Source of the DNA: Polycyclovorans algicola TG408
GTDB lineage: Bacteria > Pseudomonadota > Gammaproteobacteria > Nevskiales > Nevskiaceae
Length of the DNA: 64,000 bases
NCBI RefSeq assembly: GCF_000711245.1
Contig: NZ_JOMH01000001.1
Span: forward strand, 800,830 to 864,829
Reading direction: 5' to 3'
Position numbers and translations under genes: made by a program. Within the stretch, counting starts at the first letter, position 1. Each line of letters starts with the position of its first letter. Positions 9,496 through 17,891 of this stretch are shown here, piece by piece. The notes below the pieces were generated by a model. That model made no database searches. It was not told the origin of the DNA and saw nothing but the letters and a program-made list of their open reading frames with translations.

Positions 9496-9987
9496 ATGCT
9501 CGGAATCGACGAAGCATCACTGGCGCTGGTCGACGACCTGCAGCGCCGTTATATCGAGGCTCTGGATCGGCGCGCCATGGAGGCCTGGCTGGACTGCTTT
9601 TCGCAGGACGCGGACGCCTCGTACTTTTGCATCGCGGCCGAAAACGTGGAAGGTGGCCAGGAGATCGCGTTGATGTACGACGATTGCCGCGCGCGCCTGA
9701 CCGACCGGGTGACGTTCATTACCAAGGTTTGGACCGGAACCTTCCAGCCGTATCGCATGCGGCATTTCGTCCAGAGGATCGGCATCCCGACCCTTGATCA
9801 CGGAAAGCTGTGCGTGGTCTCCAACTTCCATATCGCGATCACACCCGAAGGCGGTAGTTCCAACCTCTTGGCGGTGGGGCAATACGAGGACACCGTGGTG
9901 CTCGACCGCGGCGAGCCACGGTTCCTGCGCAAGCGCGCCGTTTACGACACCACGGTGCTGCCACGGTACATCGTCTACCCATTCTGA
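9496..9987 (+). CDS. Ring-hydroxylating dioxygenase beta subunit, BenB/NagH type
   Basis: A 163-aa small subunit, shorter than the PAH-type beta subunits elsewhere in the window. Recognisable segments are YIEALDRRAMEAWLDCF near residue 19, YDDCRARLTDRV, and the closing RAVYDTTVLPRYIVYPF, all typical of benzoate, anthranilate and salicylate oxygenase beta subunits. It starts one base after the alpha stop. A structural role in the alpha3beta3 enzyme is expected. Confidence 0.88.
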   Translation: MLGIDEASLALVDDLQRRYIEALDRRAMEAWLDCFSQDADASYFCIAAENVEGGQEIALMYDDCRARLTDRVTFITKVWTGTFQPYRMRHFVQRIGIPTLDHGKLCVVSNFHIAITPEGGSSNLLAVGQYEDTVVLDRGEPRFLRKRAVYDTTVLPRYIVYPF

Positions 9988-10005
9988 CATCAGGCCTGAA
10001 TCCAA

Positions 10006-10995
10006 ATGAGCGCATCCACGCACCGACCGCTGGTTGGGACTGTCATCGGCGATCCTTGCGGGATCGGCCCTGAGGTCGTGGCCAAGGCCTGGTGCAGTGG
10101 CCACGTGCACGAATATTCGCGCCCCGTGCTCATCGGCAGCCGCATCGCGATGGAACAGGCGGTTCGCATCGCAGGACTTTCTGCCGAGGTGCGGGTGATC
10201 GGTTCAGTCGCAGAGCTGAGCGACTCCGCCAATGTGATCGACATCCTGGATTCGGGTGCCCTCGATGCGAACGACATCACCGCCGGACGTGACAACCCAT
10301 CCTGCGGACGTGCCAGCGGTGTGTGGCTGGATGAAGCCGACCGTCTAGCGCGCGAGGGAGTGCTTGCCGCCACGGTGATGGGGCCGATCAGTACGGTCGC
10401 GATGAAGATGGCCGGCGTTCTAGACAGGGTGGTCAAGGTCACGCCCGGCGAAAGCTATCTGTTTCTGGTCAGCGGCCCCTTGCGCGTGTCGCATGTCACC
10501 GACCACATGTCGCTTCGGCAGGTGTGCGAGCTGCTAAGCGAGAAGCTGGTGGCCCAGTCCCTGGTCACGCTCGACGAACGGCTGCGTGCCTGGGGCATCA
10601 AGGCGCCGCGGATCGGCGTGGCCGGGTTGAACCCGCACGCGATGGGCGAGGAGGAAGAGCGCGCCATTGCGCCCGGCGTGCGCCGCGCGCTTGACTTGGG
10701 CGTGAACGCGGAGGGGCCGGTCAGTCCCGATGCGATCTTTCGTCAGTGCATCGACGGTCGCTATGACGCGATCCTCGCGATGTACCACGACCAAGGCCAT
10801 ATCGCGATCAAGACCTGGGGCTTCTCTGGCAATTCCGCGGTGATCATCGGCCCGCCCTATGTGCACCTGTCTGTGGCGCATGGGACTGCCTATGACATCG
10901 TCGGCAAGGGCATCGCCGACCACCGCATGATGCTCAGTGCGATGCGTACCGCCGGCAGTCTTGCGGCCGGAACCGGTTTTCCGAAGGAACTCTGA
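10006..10995 (+). CDS. PdxA-family dehydrogenase, probably a dihydrodiol dehydrogenase (TphB-like)
   Basis: A 329-aa member of the 4-hydroxythreonine-4-phosphate dehydrogenase family. Metal-binding histidines lie in VTDHMSL (His167), GLNPHAMGE and MYHDQGH; GDPCGIGPE is the N-terminal signature. A housekeeping vitamin B6 role is unlikely here because the gene is wedged between oxygenase subunit genes. TphB, the 1,2-dihydroxy-1,2-dihydroterephthalate dehydrogenase, belongs to the same family. The likely job is oxidative decarboxylation of a carboxylated cis-dihydrodiol. It begins 18 bp after the beta subunit and ends 6 bp before the next alpha. Confidence 0.85.
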   Translation: MSASTHRPLVGTVIGDPCGIGPEVVAKAWCSGHVHEYSRPVLIGSRIAMEQAVRIAGLSAEVRVIGSVAELSDSANVIDILDSGALDANDITAGRDNPSCGRASGVWLDEADRLAREGVLAATVMGPISTVAMKMAGVLDRVVKVTPGESYLFLVSGPLRVSHVTDHMSLRQVCELLSEKLVAQSLVTLDERLRAWGIKAPRIGVAGLNPHAMGEEEERAIAPGVRRALDLGVNAEGPVSPDAIFRQCIDGRYDAILAMYHDQGHIAIKTWGFSGNSAVIIGPPYVHLSVAHGTAYDIVGKGIADHRMMLSAMRTAGSLAAGTGFPKEL

Positions 10996-11001
10996 GGCGG
11001 A

Positions 11002-12279
11002 ATGACCATGCGAATGAAAGATGCGCTCGCGGCATCTGCTCCGCAGGCTGTGGATGCCCGGGTCTACCATGACCTTGAGATATTCGCTGAAGAGCAGCTC
11101 CGAATCTTTCGCGGACCGGTCTGGGTGTACGTGGCGCTGGAGGCTGAGCTGGATGGGCCAGGTGCGTTCAAGTCTACGTTTGTCGGCGACACGCCGGTGG
11201 TGGTGACGCGCGACGGCGATGGTGCGCTCCACGCCTGGGTCAATCGTTGCGCGCACAAGGGCGCGCTGGTCTGCCGTACACCGCGCGGTCGCGCCACCGA
11301 CGGCAGCTTCGTCTGCGTGTACCACCAGTGGGCCTATGACGCGCAGGGCAATCTGCGCGGCGTTCCGTTCAGGCGCGGACTAAAGGGCATCGGTGGCATG
11401 GCCCAGGAATTCGACCTCACTCAGCACGGTTTGCAGAAGTTGAGAGTGGCCACTCTCTGCGGCATGGTGTTCCTGAGCTTTGACGAGAAGGCGCCGCCGC
11501 TGGAACAGTTTCTCGGCGAGGCGATGTGCCACTACATCCGCCGCGTCTTCAATCGCCCCGTTCGCGTGCTCGGTTATGCGCGGCAGAACATGCGCGGCAA
11601 CTGGAAGCTGTATTCCGAGAACAGTCGAGACGGTTATCACGGCGGCCTGCTGCACCTGTTCTATCCGACCTTCGGCATCTACCGGCCTAGCCAAGAGAGC
11701 GCGGGTGAGGTGGACGAGGTTGGCTTTCACAACGCATTCACGGTGTCCAAGCCGAGCCAGCAGGATGGCTATGAAAGTTATCAGCGCGAAGCCAATCGCG
11801 AGATGTCGGGCGCCACGGCGGGGGCCGAGATGCTGCATGATCCCAGCGTGCTCGCGTTCCGTCCCGAGTTCGACGACAACATCGCGCTGCTGATCCAGTC
11901 CTTGTTTCCGTCGGTGGTCTTGCAGCAGATCCAGAACACGCTGGCCACGCGCCAGATCGTGACGCGAGGGGTCGACGAGACCGAGCTCGTGTGGACCTAC
12001 TTCGGCTATGCCGACGATGACGAGGCCATGACCCGGCACCGCATCCGCAACATCAATCTCGTCGGTCCCGCCGGTTACATTTCGATGGAAGACGGCGAGG
12101 CGGTGGAACTTTGCCAGCAGGGCACAGCGGGGACCGAGGGCTGGAAGTCCTTCGTCGAGATGGGTGGAGACGGATTGGTGCCCCGAGTCGAACCGATCGG
12201 CCTGGACGAGAACGCGGTGCGCGGCTTCTGGAAAGGTTACCTCTCGCTGATGAAGGGCGCGGCCGAGGTGCTGCCATGA
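11002..12279 (+). CDS. Rieske oxygenase alpha subunit, salicylate/anthranilate type
   Basis: A 425-aa large subunit. Rieske ligands are Cys83, His85, Cys105 and His108, with 19 residues between the pairs, two more than in most relatives. The catalytic site is Asp210, His213 and His218 in YSENSRDGYHGGLLH; SMEDGEAVEL follows in the C-terminal half. It closely resembles the partial alpha at the start of the window and NagG, so it may hydroxylate salicylate or a related hydroxy- or amino-benzoate. An alternative ATG lies at 11008. The beta subunit overlaps its stop codon. Confidence 0.9.
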   Translation: MTMRMKDALAASAPQAVDARVYHDLEIFAEEQLRIFRGPVWVYVALEAELDGPGAFKSTFVGDTPVVVTRDGDGALHAWVNRCAHKGALVCRTPRGRATDGSFVCVYHQWAYDAQGNLRGVPFRRGLKGIGGMAQEFDLTQHGLQKLRVATLCGMVFLSFDEKAPPLEQFLGEAMCHYIRRVFNRPVRVLGYARQNMRGNWKLYSENSRDGYHGGLLHLFYPTFGIYRPSQESAGEVDEVGFHNAFTVSKPSQQDGYESYQREANREMSGATAGAEMLHDPSVLAFRPEFDDNIALLIQSLFPSVVLQQIQNTLATRQIVTRGVDETELVWTYFGYADDDEAMTRHRIRNINLVGPAGYISMEDGEAVELCQQGTAGTEGWKSFVEMGGDGLVPRVEPIGLDENAVRGFWKGYLSLMKGAAEVLP

Positions 12280-12776
12280 GTCCTCCCGCAGCCGCCATGA
12301 AGGTGGAGCGCCATCTGCTGCTGAGCGAGATCGCGGAGTTCAACGCTGCGTACGCGCATTGCATCGACGACGACCAGCTTGAGCAGTGGCCGGAGTTCTT
12401 CACCGAGGACTGCGAGTACCAGATCATCCCGCGCGAGAACGTCGATCTGGGTCTGCCTGCCGCGATCATGTTCTGCGACAACCGCGGCATGCTCATTGAT
12501 CGCATCGTGGCGCTGCGCAAGGCCAACATCTATGCAGCGCATTACAGCCGCCACGTGCTCGGCGCGCCGGTGTTGCTCGAGACCGACGCCGACGGCGTTC
12601 GTTCACAGACCAGTTACGTTCTGTTGCAGACGCGCATGGATGGCCAAACCAGGGTGTTCAGCGCCGGAAAATATGTGGACGTGATGGTGCGCGTCGATGG
12701 GCTGCTGAGAGTGCACCGCCGCACGGTCGTGTTCGATACGCATCGCATCGACAGCTTGCTCGTGACGCCCATCTGA
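12276..12776 (+). CDS. Ring-hydroxylating dioxygenase beta subunit, NagH/AntB type
   Basis: A 166-aa small subunit that overlaps the alpha stop (ATGA). Signature parts are EFNAAYAHCIDDDQLEQWPEFF, the PRENVDLGLPAAIMFCDN segment and RRTVVFDTHRIDSLLVTPI at the end. An alternative ATG at 12297 would give a protein starting MKVERHLL. It forms the partner of the alpha at 11002. Confidence 0.88.
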   Translation: MSPPAAAMKVERHLLLSEIAEFNAAYAHCIDDDQLEQWPEFFTEDCEYQIIPRENVDLGLPAAIMFCDNRGMLIDRIVALRKANIYAAHYSRHVLGAPVLLETDADGVRSQTSYVLLQTRMDGQTRVFSAGKYVDVMVRVDGLLRVHRRTVVFDTHRIDSLLVTPI

Positions 12777-12797
12777 TTCGCAACTTAGGAGATCGTC

Positions 12798-13070
12798 ATG
12801 AAGTTCAGCAAGAAGGAAACAAAGCAGTGGGCCCGCTTGCCAATGGGCGCGATTTCTACATGTGCCCGCTGACGCCCACCACCGCCGACGGTCAATTCGA
12901 CGAGGCCGGGAGGGCGTCAACATCGGAATCATTTCAGCCGAGCAGGCGCCCCTCGGTGGCATCAAGCAGTCCCCGGCATCGGCCGCGAGGGTTCGCGCCA
13001 CGGAATCGAGGAGTACGTGGAAGTCAAGTACGTCTGCCTGGGCGGCTTACTGCCCGAGGCGGGTAGATGA
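12798..13070 (+). pseudogene. Aldehyde dehydrogenase C-terminal relic with frameshift
   Basis: There is a good ribosome site and an ATG at 12798, but the reading frame stops within 25 codons. From 12916 another frame encodes [19 protein letters not shown], then after an extra C near 12972 the frame changes and continues [19 protein letters not shown] to about 13051. This is the conserved C-terminal end of a GabD/SSADH-type aldehyde dehydrogenase. An upstream NGRDFY piece may be a further remnant. The fragment is a decayed gene, not a functional one. It separates a salicylate-type operon from a PAH-type alpha/beta pair, so the junction may mark a past recombination. Confidence 0.72.
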
Positions 13071-13136
13071 GCATGGCGCGGCTCGGAGTGTTTTCCGTGC
13101 CGGACCAAATATAAAGCGTCTTAAAGGAGCTACAGA

Positions 13137-14474
13137 ATGGAAACCACAACACTGTTCGATTTCAGAACCGGCCGTCAGAGCCGCCGCATCTATTCCGCAG
13201 AGCAGATCTATCAGCTCGAACTGGAGCGCGTCTTCGGTCGTTGCTGGCTGTTTCTCGCCCACGATTCGCAGATCGCCAATCCGGGTGACTACGTTCGCAC
13301 CTTCATGGGCGAGGACGAGGTGCTGGTGGTGCGGCAGAAGGACCGGTCGGTGCGCGCGTTTCTCAACACCTGCACGCACCGTGGCAATCGGCTTTGCCGA
13401 GCGGATCGCGGCAACGCGCGCGCGTTTACCTGCAACTATCATGGCTGGTCGTTCACCGCTGACGGCGCGCTCGCGGCGGTCCCGCTGGAAAAAGAGGCGT
13501 ACCTGGGCGAGATTGACCGCTCGAAGCACGGCCTGGTGCCGATAGCACAGGTGCAGAGTTACAAGGGCCTGATCTTCGGCAATTTCGACCCCGGCGCGCC
13601 GTCCCTCGACGACTACTTGGGTGATGTGAAGTGGTACCTGGACGTCTGGCTGGATGCCATGCCTGGAGGCACCTCGCTGGTCGGCGAGACGCAGAAGATT
13701 GACTTCCCCACCAACTGGAAATTTCCGGTGGAGAATGTCTGTGGTGACGGCTATCACCTTGGCTGGGCGCACCACGCGGCGATGCAGGCCGTGCAGACAA
13801 TGGATCTGGCGGGCCTGCGCGCGGGAAACTCGGAGGCCAGCGGGCTGGATATGGGCATGTCGGTCGCCGGTCTCAACGGACACATGGTGCTGGCCGCGCT
13901 CGACGGGCAGTCGGGTTATGCGTTCTATCCGAACCCGAAGCCCTTGACCAAGTACCTCGAAGCGAACCGCGCGAAGGTGGTGGAACGGTTGGGCGCCGTT
14001 CGCGCGCAGAAGCTCTGGGGCTCTCAGCTCAACATCACAATCTTTCCCAACCTGCAATTGCTGCCGGGTTTGAACTGGTTTCGGGTCTATCATCCCAAGG
14101 GCCCCGGCAAGGTCGAGCAATGGACCTGGGCGATGATTGAAAACGACATGCCCGATGACATTAAGAGCATGATCCTGGACAACCAGTGCCTGACCTTCGG
14201 CCCCGCCGGCTTGTTCGACAATGATGATGGCGACAATCTCGCAGCCTGCACAGAGCAATCGCGTGGCTGGCGCACGGCGCAGATGGATCTGTACACCCAC
14301 ATGGCCGTGGGTCACTCGGCGCGGCGCGAAGGTTTCCCGGGCGACATTGCCACCGGCTTGGTCAGTGAGCACAATCAGCGCTACTTCTATCGTCGCTGGC
14401 AGGAGCTTACCGGTGCCGCGTCTTGGAAGGACGTGCCCAGCTACAACCTCAATCGTCTGGCATCGGAGGGCTGA
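13137..14474 (+). CDS. PAH-type ring-hydroxylating dioxygenase, alpha subunit
   Basis: A 445-aa large subunit. Rieske ligands are Cys79, His81, Cys99 and His102. The catalytic Asp204, His207 and His212 lie in ENVCGDGYHLGWAHH, and the late acidic ligand in FDNDDGDNL. Long stretches resemble the alpha at 56394 (for example LDGQSGYA and IFPNLQ), so these are paralogues that probably differ in substrate. AAAGGAG precedes the ATG. The beta subunit follows 2 bp after the stop. Confidence 0.92.
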   Translation: METTTLFDFRTGRQSRRIYSAEQIYQLELERVFGRCWLFLAHDSQIANPGDYVRTFMGEDEVLVVRQKDRSVRAFLNTCTHRGNRLCRADRGNARAFTCNYHGWSFTADGALAAVPLEKEAYLGEIDRSKHGLVPIAQVQSYKGLIFGNFDPGAPSLDDYLGDVKWYLDVWLDAMPGGTSLVGETQKIDFPTNWKFPVENVCGDGYHLGWAHHAAMQAVQTMDLAGLRAGNSEASGLDMGMSVAGLNGHMVLAALDGQSGYAFYPNPKPLTKYLEANRAKVVERLGAVRAQKLWGSQLNITIFPNLQLLPGLNWFRVYHPKGPGKVEQWTWAMIENDMPDDIKSMILDNQCLTFGPAGLFDNDDGDNLAACTEQSRGWRTAQMDLYTHMAVGHSARREGFPGDIATGLVSEHNQRYFYRRWQELTGAASWKDVPSYNLNRLASEG

Positions 14475-14476
14475 AC

Positions 14477-15007
14477 ATGGGCATGCAAGAAAACCACGAA
14501 CTGCAACGGCTGCTCGATGTGCGGGCGCTCGAAGACGCTCTGTACCGCGAAGCCCGGCTACTCGACGAGGAACGATTTACGGACTGGCTCGAACAGACCA
14601 CCGAGGACGTCGTCTATCGCATGGCGCTGACGAGCCGCCGATTCCGCAAGGACCGCGCCGCGCCGCTGACCCTCGGCAGCGGTTATTCCTTCAACGACAC
14701 CCGTGATCGGCTGGCATTGCGCATCAAGCGCCTGCAATCCGGGTATGTTTGGGCCGAGGATCCGCCGAATTTCGTGCGTCGCGTAGTGAGCAACGTCGAA
14801 ATCTCGCCGACGTCGGTGCCTGCGGAGATGACCGTGCACTCGGTGATCATGATTCATCGCAACCGCATCGACAGCCAGACCCGGCTCCTGGTTGCCGGCC
14901 GCGAAGATTGTTGGAGAAAAGGCGAGGGCCAGTGGTTCCTGGCCAAGCGCGAGATCAGGCTTGATCACAACACGGTGCCGGACACCAATCTGAACGTATT
15001 TTTCTGA
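14477..15007 (+). CDS. Ring-hydroxylating dioxygenase beta subunit
   Basis: A 176-aa small subunit, PAH type: YREARLLDEERFTDWL near residue 24, VWAEDPPNFVRRVVSNVEI in the middle and NLNVFF at the C-terminus. An in-frame extension to 14423 would overlap the alpha gene and has no ribosome site. This is the last gene of the first plus-strand block. Confidence 0.9.
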   Translation: MGMQENHELQRLLDVRALEDALYREARLLDEERFTDWLEQTTEDVVYRMALTSRRFRKDRAAPLTLGSGYSFNDTRDRLALRIKRLQSGYVWAEDPPNFVRRVVSNVEISPTSVPAEMTVHSVIMIHRNRIDSQTRLLVAGREDCWRKGEGQWFLAKREIRLDHNTVPDTNLNVFF

Positions 15008-15083
15008 CCCACCTGAAAGTTCTCTCTCGAGCTGCCTTCAAATCACTTACTGATGCGGCATCTAAGTATGAGGTCTCGTGCGA

Positions 15084-15473
15084 TCATATCTCCCGTCGAA
15101 GCTGGGCATTATTCCGAGCCAGGGATGTGATGCGCGGCGTGATTGAGTCCTTCAAGGGGGGGCGCATGCCGCATGAGCGATGTCGATGCACAAGCCGGGT
15201 TCTACCCCCATACAGGGTCACATCGTGCAGGGACCCTTCCATCGCCGGATCTGAGTGGCCGAACCACTGCTGAAGAAAGTGAATTCGCAGCATCAGCTCG
15301 CAGGCAAACGGCGGACGGCCCGTAGACGCCTTGCCCCAGTAGCGCGGTTCGATCTCGATCAGCGCCACCAGCTCTTGCCAGGGCACCACCCGATCCATCT
15401 CCTCCAGAAACACCCGCTTGCGCGTGCGCCTGGAGGACACTTCAAACCCAGACGCAAGGCTCATCTGCTGCAT
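15084..15473 (-). pseudogene. IS5-family transposase N-terminal relic
   Basis: The first 75 or so residues match IS5-group transposases: FLEEMDRVVPWQELVALIE, GRPPFACELMLRIHFLQQWFGHSDPAMEGSL. The match then ends in an apparent frameshift near the GSLHDV position, and the catalytic DDE domain is absent. No matching terminal inverted repeats were seen around it. It marks a boundary between the plus-strand oxygenase block and the minus-strand reductase gene. Confidence 0.8.
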
Positions 15474-15545
15474 CAGGTTCAGGCTCTCAACAGGTCATCG
15501 GCGAGACGTGAGTTATCCCATGGGGCGGGGTTTCGTGGAGGTACC

Positions 15546-16532
15546 TTAGATCAAAGAATAATGAAAAGGCTCCGCGTGAATCCTGTTTGGCATAATGCCC
15601 TTATGTTTTAGGAGGCGGGTCGTTGCGTTGACTGCGTGCGGCGATCCGAACACGTAGGCCCGCCAGCTTTGCAGGTCGTTCAGATCGGTGGCGATTGCGT
15701 CGGTCAGTAGGCCACGCCGGTGCCCACGCTGTAGGGCTCCGCTACAGATGAGGCGCTCGCATCGCCGCAGTGTCTTGATTTTCCCTGTTGCCCGTTTTAG
15801 CTCCTCCTCGCCATAAGCATCTTCTGCCAAGGTGAAGCCAGCATAGACATGCACTGAATGGGGGGCTCCTGAGCTGGCGAGCGAGCGCAGTTGCGCTGAC
15901 ATTGCACCTAGGCCTGTACCGCTGGAGACAAACAACGTAGGTGCAGAATGATCTTGCCGGAGATAAGCATTGCCGTATGGACCTCGGAGGTGAACTGTAT
16001 CGCCTGTCTTCAGGACGTTAATGAGATGCTTTGAGGCGCGGCCCCCATGGTGGGTCTGAATGTGGAACACCAGCTCCGGATCTGTAGGAAAAGTCGCAGC
16101 AGAATACATGCGTGATAGGTGCGATGAAAATCGCACCTCGAAGTGTTGCCCAGGCACGAAGTGAAGCGGTTTAAAGGGGCGAAGCCGAAGCCGCTGCACG
16201 TGGTCGGCTAGCCCCTCGATGCCGATGACTCGGGCGCCTGTAACTTGAGAAGGCACTACCAAGACTTCGCTGCGGTTTGGGAGTTCGACCAGGCAATCGG
16301 AGCTCGGCACGGTCTGGCAAGCGAGAACGTCAGATTGTTCCGCCGACTCGTAGCACAAAGAGTTCTCTGACGAAATCCGATCTGCAAACGTTAGCCGACA
16401 TCGGCACAGTCCACAGCGGCCATCCTGACAACTGTAAGAAATGGGCACGTCTTGACGGAGCAGTGCTAGGAGCAGGGTCTCCCCAGGTTCGAGGTCCAGC
16501 ACGCGACTGTCTGGTACTAGGGTCATTCGCAT
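15546..16532 (-). CDS. Dioxygenase ferredoxin-NAD(P)H reductase, NahAa/NagAa-like
   Basis: A 328-aa, three-domain reductase: an N-terminal plant-type [2Fe-2S] domain with CQDGRCGLCRC (about residues 35-45) and the fourth cysteine in LACQ, an FAD domain with the variant RMYSAATF in place of RxYS, and an NAD domain with VSSGTGLGAM. It carries electrons from NAD(P)H to a ferredoxin for Rieske oxygenases. The start at 16532 follows GAGG and lies 11 bp from the stop of the regulator gene, so the pair is probably co-transcribed; an upstream ATG-equivalent at 16583 would overlap the regulator. Confidence 0.87.
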   Translation of the reverse strand: MRMTLVPDSRVLDLEPGETLLLALLRQDVPISYSCQDGRCGLCRCRLTFADRISSENSLCYESAEQSDVLACQTVPSSDCLVELPNRSEVLVVPSQVTGARVIGIEGLADHVQRLRLRPFKPLHFVPGQHFEVRFSSHLSRMYSAATFPTDPELVFHIQTHHGGRASKHLINVLKTGDTVHLRGPYGNAYLRQDHSAPTLFVSSGTGLGAMSAQLRSLASSGAPHSVHVYAGFTLAEDAYGEEELKRATGKIKTLRRCERLICSGALQRGHRRGLLTDAIATDLNDLQSWRAYVFGSPHAVNATTRLLKHKGIMPNRIHAEPFHYSLI

Positions 16533-16543
16533 CGGGCTTATCC

Positions 16544-17449
16544 TCAGACGCCGAACAGTTCGACCAAGAGGTTGCGTAGCCACATGTTGGCAGGATCTCG
16601 GTGCTGACGTCTGTGCCAGTACGCATCAATATTCACCGTCGGAAGCCCGGCGGGATGTGTCAGGCTCAGCAGGTCGAAGGGCTGCTCGATCAGGCGCGAA
16701 AACCCTTCGGGCACTGTGGCTACCATGTCAGTGGCCTGCAGCACGTGGCCGACGGCCATGAAGTGCGGCACGATAAGTCGCACATTGCGCACGATGCCTT
16801 TGCGCGCCATCACGATGTCGATATTTCCGTGACCGGTACCACTCGAGACCACTACAACGTGCTCCTGCGCCACATAGTCCTTGAGCGTCCATCGCGCCTT
16901 GTGGGCAAGCGGGTGTCCTTTTCTTAGGCAAAGCACGTAGTTTTGTTTCAACAATCGACGATGGAAGAAGTTGCCTTGAAGCTGTGGAAGCAGGCCCACC
17001 GCAAGGTCGACACACCCGTTTTCCATCTCTTCGCGCAGGCTGTCTGCGGTGCCACGGACGGTGGTGAAGCGCAGCAGAGGAGCTGACTTGGCGGTCTCTG
17101 CCAGGATCCGGGGTAACAAATACACTTCCCCAAGGTCGGTTAGGCCGAGGTGAAACGTGTGCTGGGCAGTCGCTGGATCAAAGTAGGACGGTCGATTTAG
17201 AGCACCTTCGATCGTCGACAGAGCGTAGCCGATCGGCTCTGCGATCTGGTTGGCAAAAAAGGTGGGTTGCATCCCTTGCGAGGAACGGGAGAAGAGCTCG
17301 TCGCCGGTGAGGTCCCGCATGCGTTTAAGTGCATTGCTCACCGCAGGCTGCGTCACACCTAGCGCCTCTGCAGCGGCCGACACCTTCCGATCCATCATCA
17401 TGCGATGAAAGATGCGCAACAGATTGAGATCAAATTTTGAGACGTCCAA
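16544..17449 (-). CDS. LysR-family regulator, NahR-like
   Basis: An N-terminal winged helix-turn-helix (FDLNLLRIFHRMMMDRKVSAAAEALGVTQPAVSNALKRM) is followed by an effector-binding domain that resembles NahR over most of its length: LGLTDLGEVYLLPRI, DLAVGLLPQLQG and the C-terminal MWLRNLLVELF. NahR answers salicylate. The TTG at 17449 gives 301 aa and an N-terminus matching NahR (300 aa); a longer TTG start at 17488 is possible. It diverges from the ferredoxin gene, so it probably controls both directions from the shared 130-bp gap. The inducer is inferred. Confidence 0.85.
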   Translation of the reverse strand: MDVSKFDLNLLRIFHRMMMDRKVSAAAEALGVTQPAVSNALKRMRDLTGDELFSRSSQGMQPTFFANQIAEPIGYALSTIEGALNRPSYFDPATAQHTFHLGLTDLGEVYLLPRILAETAKSAPLLRFTTVRGTADSLREEMENGCVDLAVGLLPQLQGNFFHRRLLKQNYVLCLRKGHPLAHKARWTLKDYVAQEHVVVVSSGTGHGNIDIVMARKGIVRNVRLIVPHFMAVGHVLQATDMVATVPEGFSRLIEQPFDLLSLTHPAGLPTVNIDAYWHRRQHRDPANMWLRNLLVELFGV

Positions 17450-17579
17450 CGTATCTACTCGTAATATTTCCCTCAGTGATAGTAACAATTATTGTCTATG
17501 TTTGAACTATGGGGCGTGACCATCCAGAGTCTAGATCTATAGGCACCAAACAAGGTTGAAGGCAAGATGAGGATTGTTG
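17450..17579. promoter_or_regulatory. Divergent control region between the NahR-like regulator and ferredoxin genes
   Basis: The gap contains a direct repeat CTATG at 17496-17500 and 17507-17511, one helical turn apart, and the palindrome TAGATCTA around 17531-17538. LysR regulators usually bind such divergent gaps. The exact site and the promoters cannot be assigned by eye. GAGGA just before 17574 serves the ferredoxin start. Confidence 0.35.
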
Positions 17580-17891
17580 ATGGTCACTAAGGTAAAGCTG
17601 TGTAACGAAGCGGACGTCGCGCCGGGGCAGATGCTACGGGTGGACGCTCCCGGAGCGCCGCCCTTGGCTGTTTTTAATGTGGCTGGCGCATTCTTCGTGA
17701 CCAGCAATGTGTGCACGCACAACATTGCGATGTTGACTGATGGTTACTTCGAGGGGGACATCGTGGAGTGTCCATTACACGGTGGTTGTTTCAATGTCAA
17801 GTCCGGTGAAGCCACCGCATTTCCCTGCGAGAAGCCACTGCAGACTTACCCGGTCGTCGTCGAAGGCGACGAGCTGTACGCGGAAGTTTGA
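17580..17891 (+). CDS. Rieske-type ferredoxin
   Basis: A 103-aa soluble [2Fe-2S] ferredoxin. The cluster ligands are in CTHNIAML and CPLHGGCF. It passes electrons from a reductase to ring-hydroxylating oxygenases, as NagAb or BphA3 do. The ATG at 17580 is chosen because GAGGA lies seven bases upstream. It is the only separate ferredoxin gene in the window, so it may serve several of the oxygenases. The reductase gene begins at its stop codon (TGATG). Confidence 0.92.
   Translation: MVTKVKLCNEADVAPGQMLRVDAPGAPPLAVFNVAGAFFVTSNVCTHNIAMLTDGYFEGDIVECPLHGGCFNVKSGEATAFPCEKPLQTYPVVVEGDELYAEV

Noticed and set aside
10006-10995. PdxA-like gene as a housekeeping pyridoxine biosynthesis gene
   Set aside because: Its place inside the oxygenase operon and the known TphB precedent make a catabolic dehydrogenase more likely.
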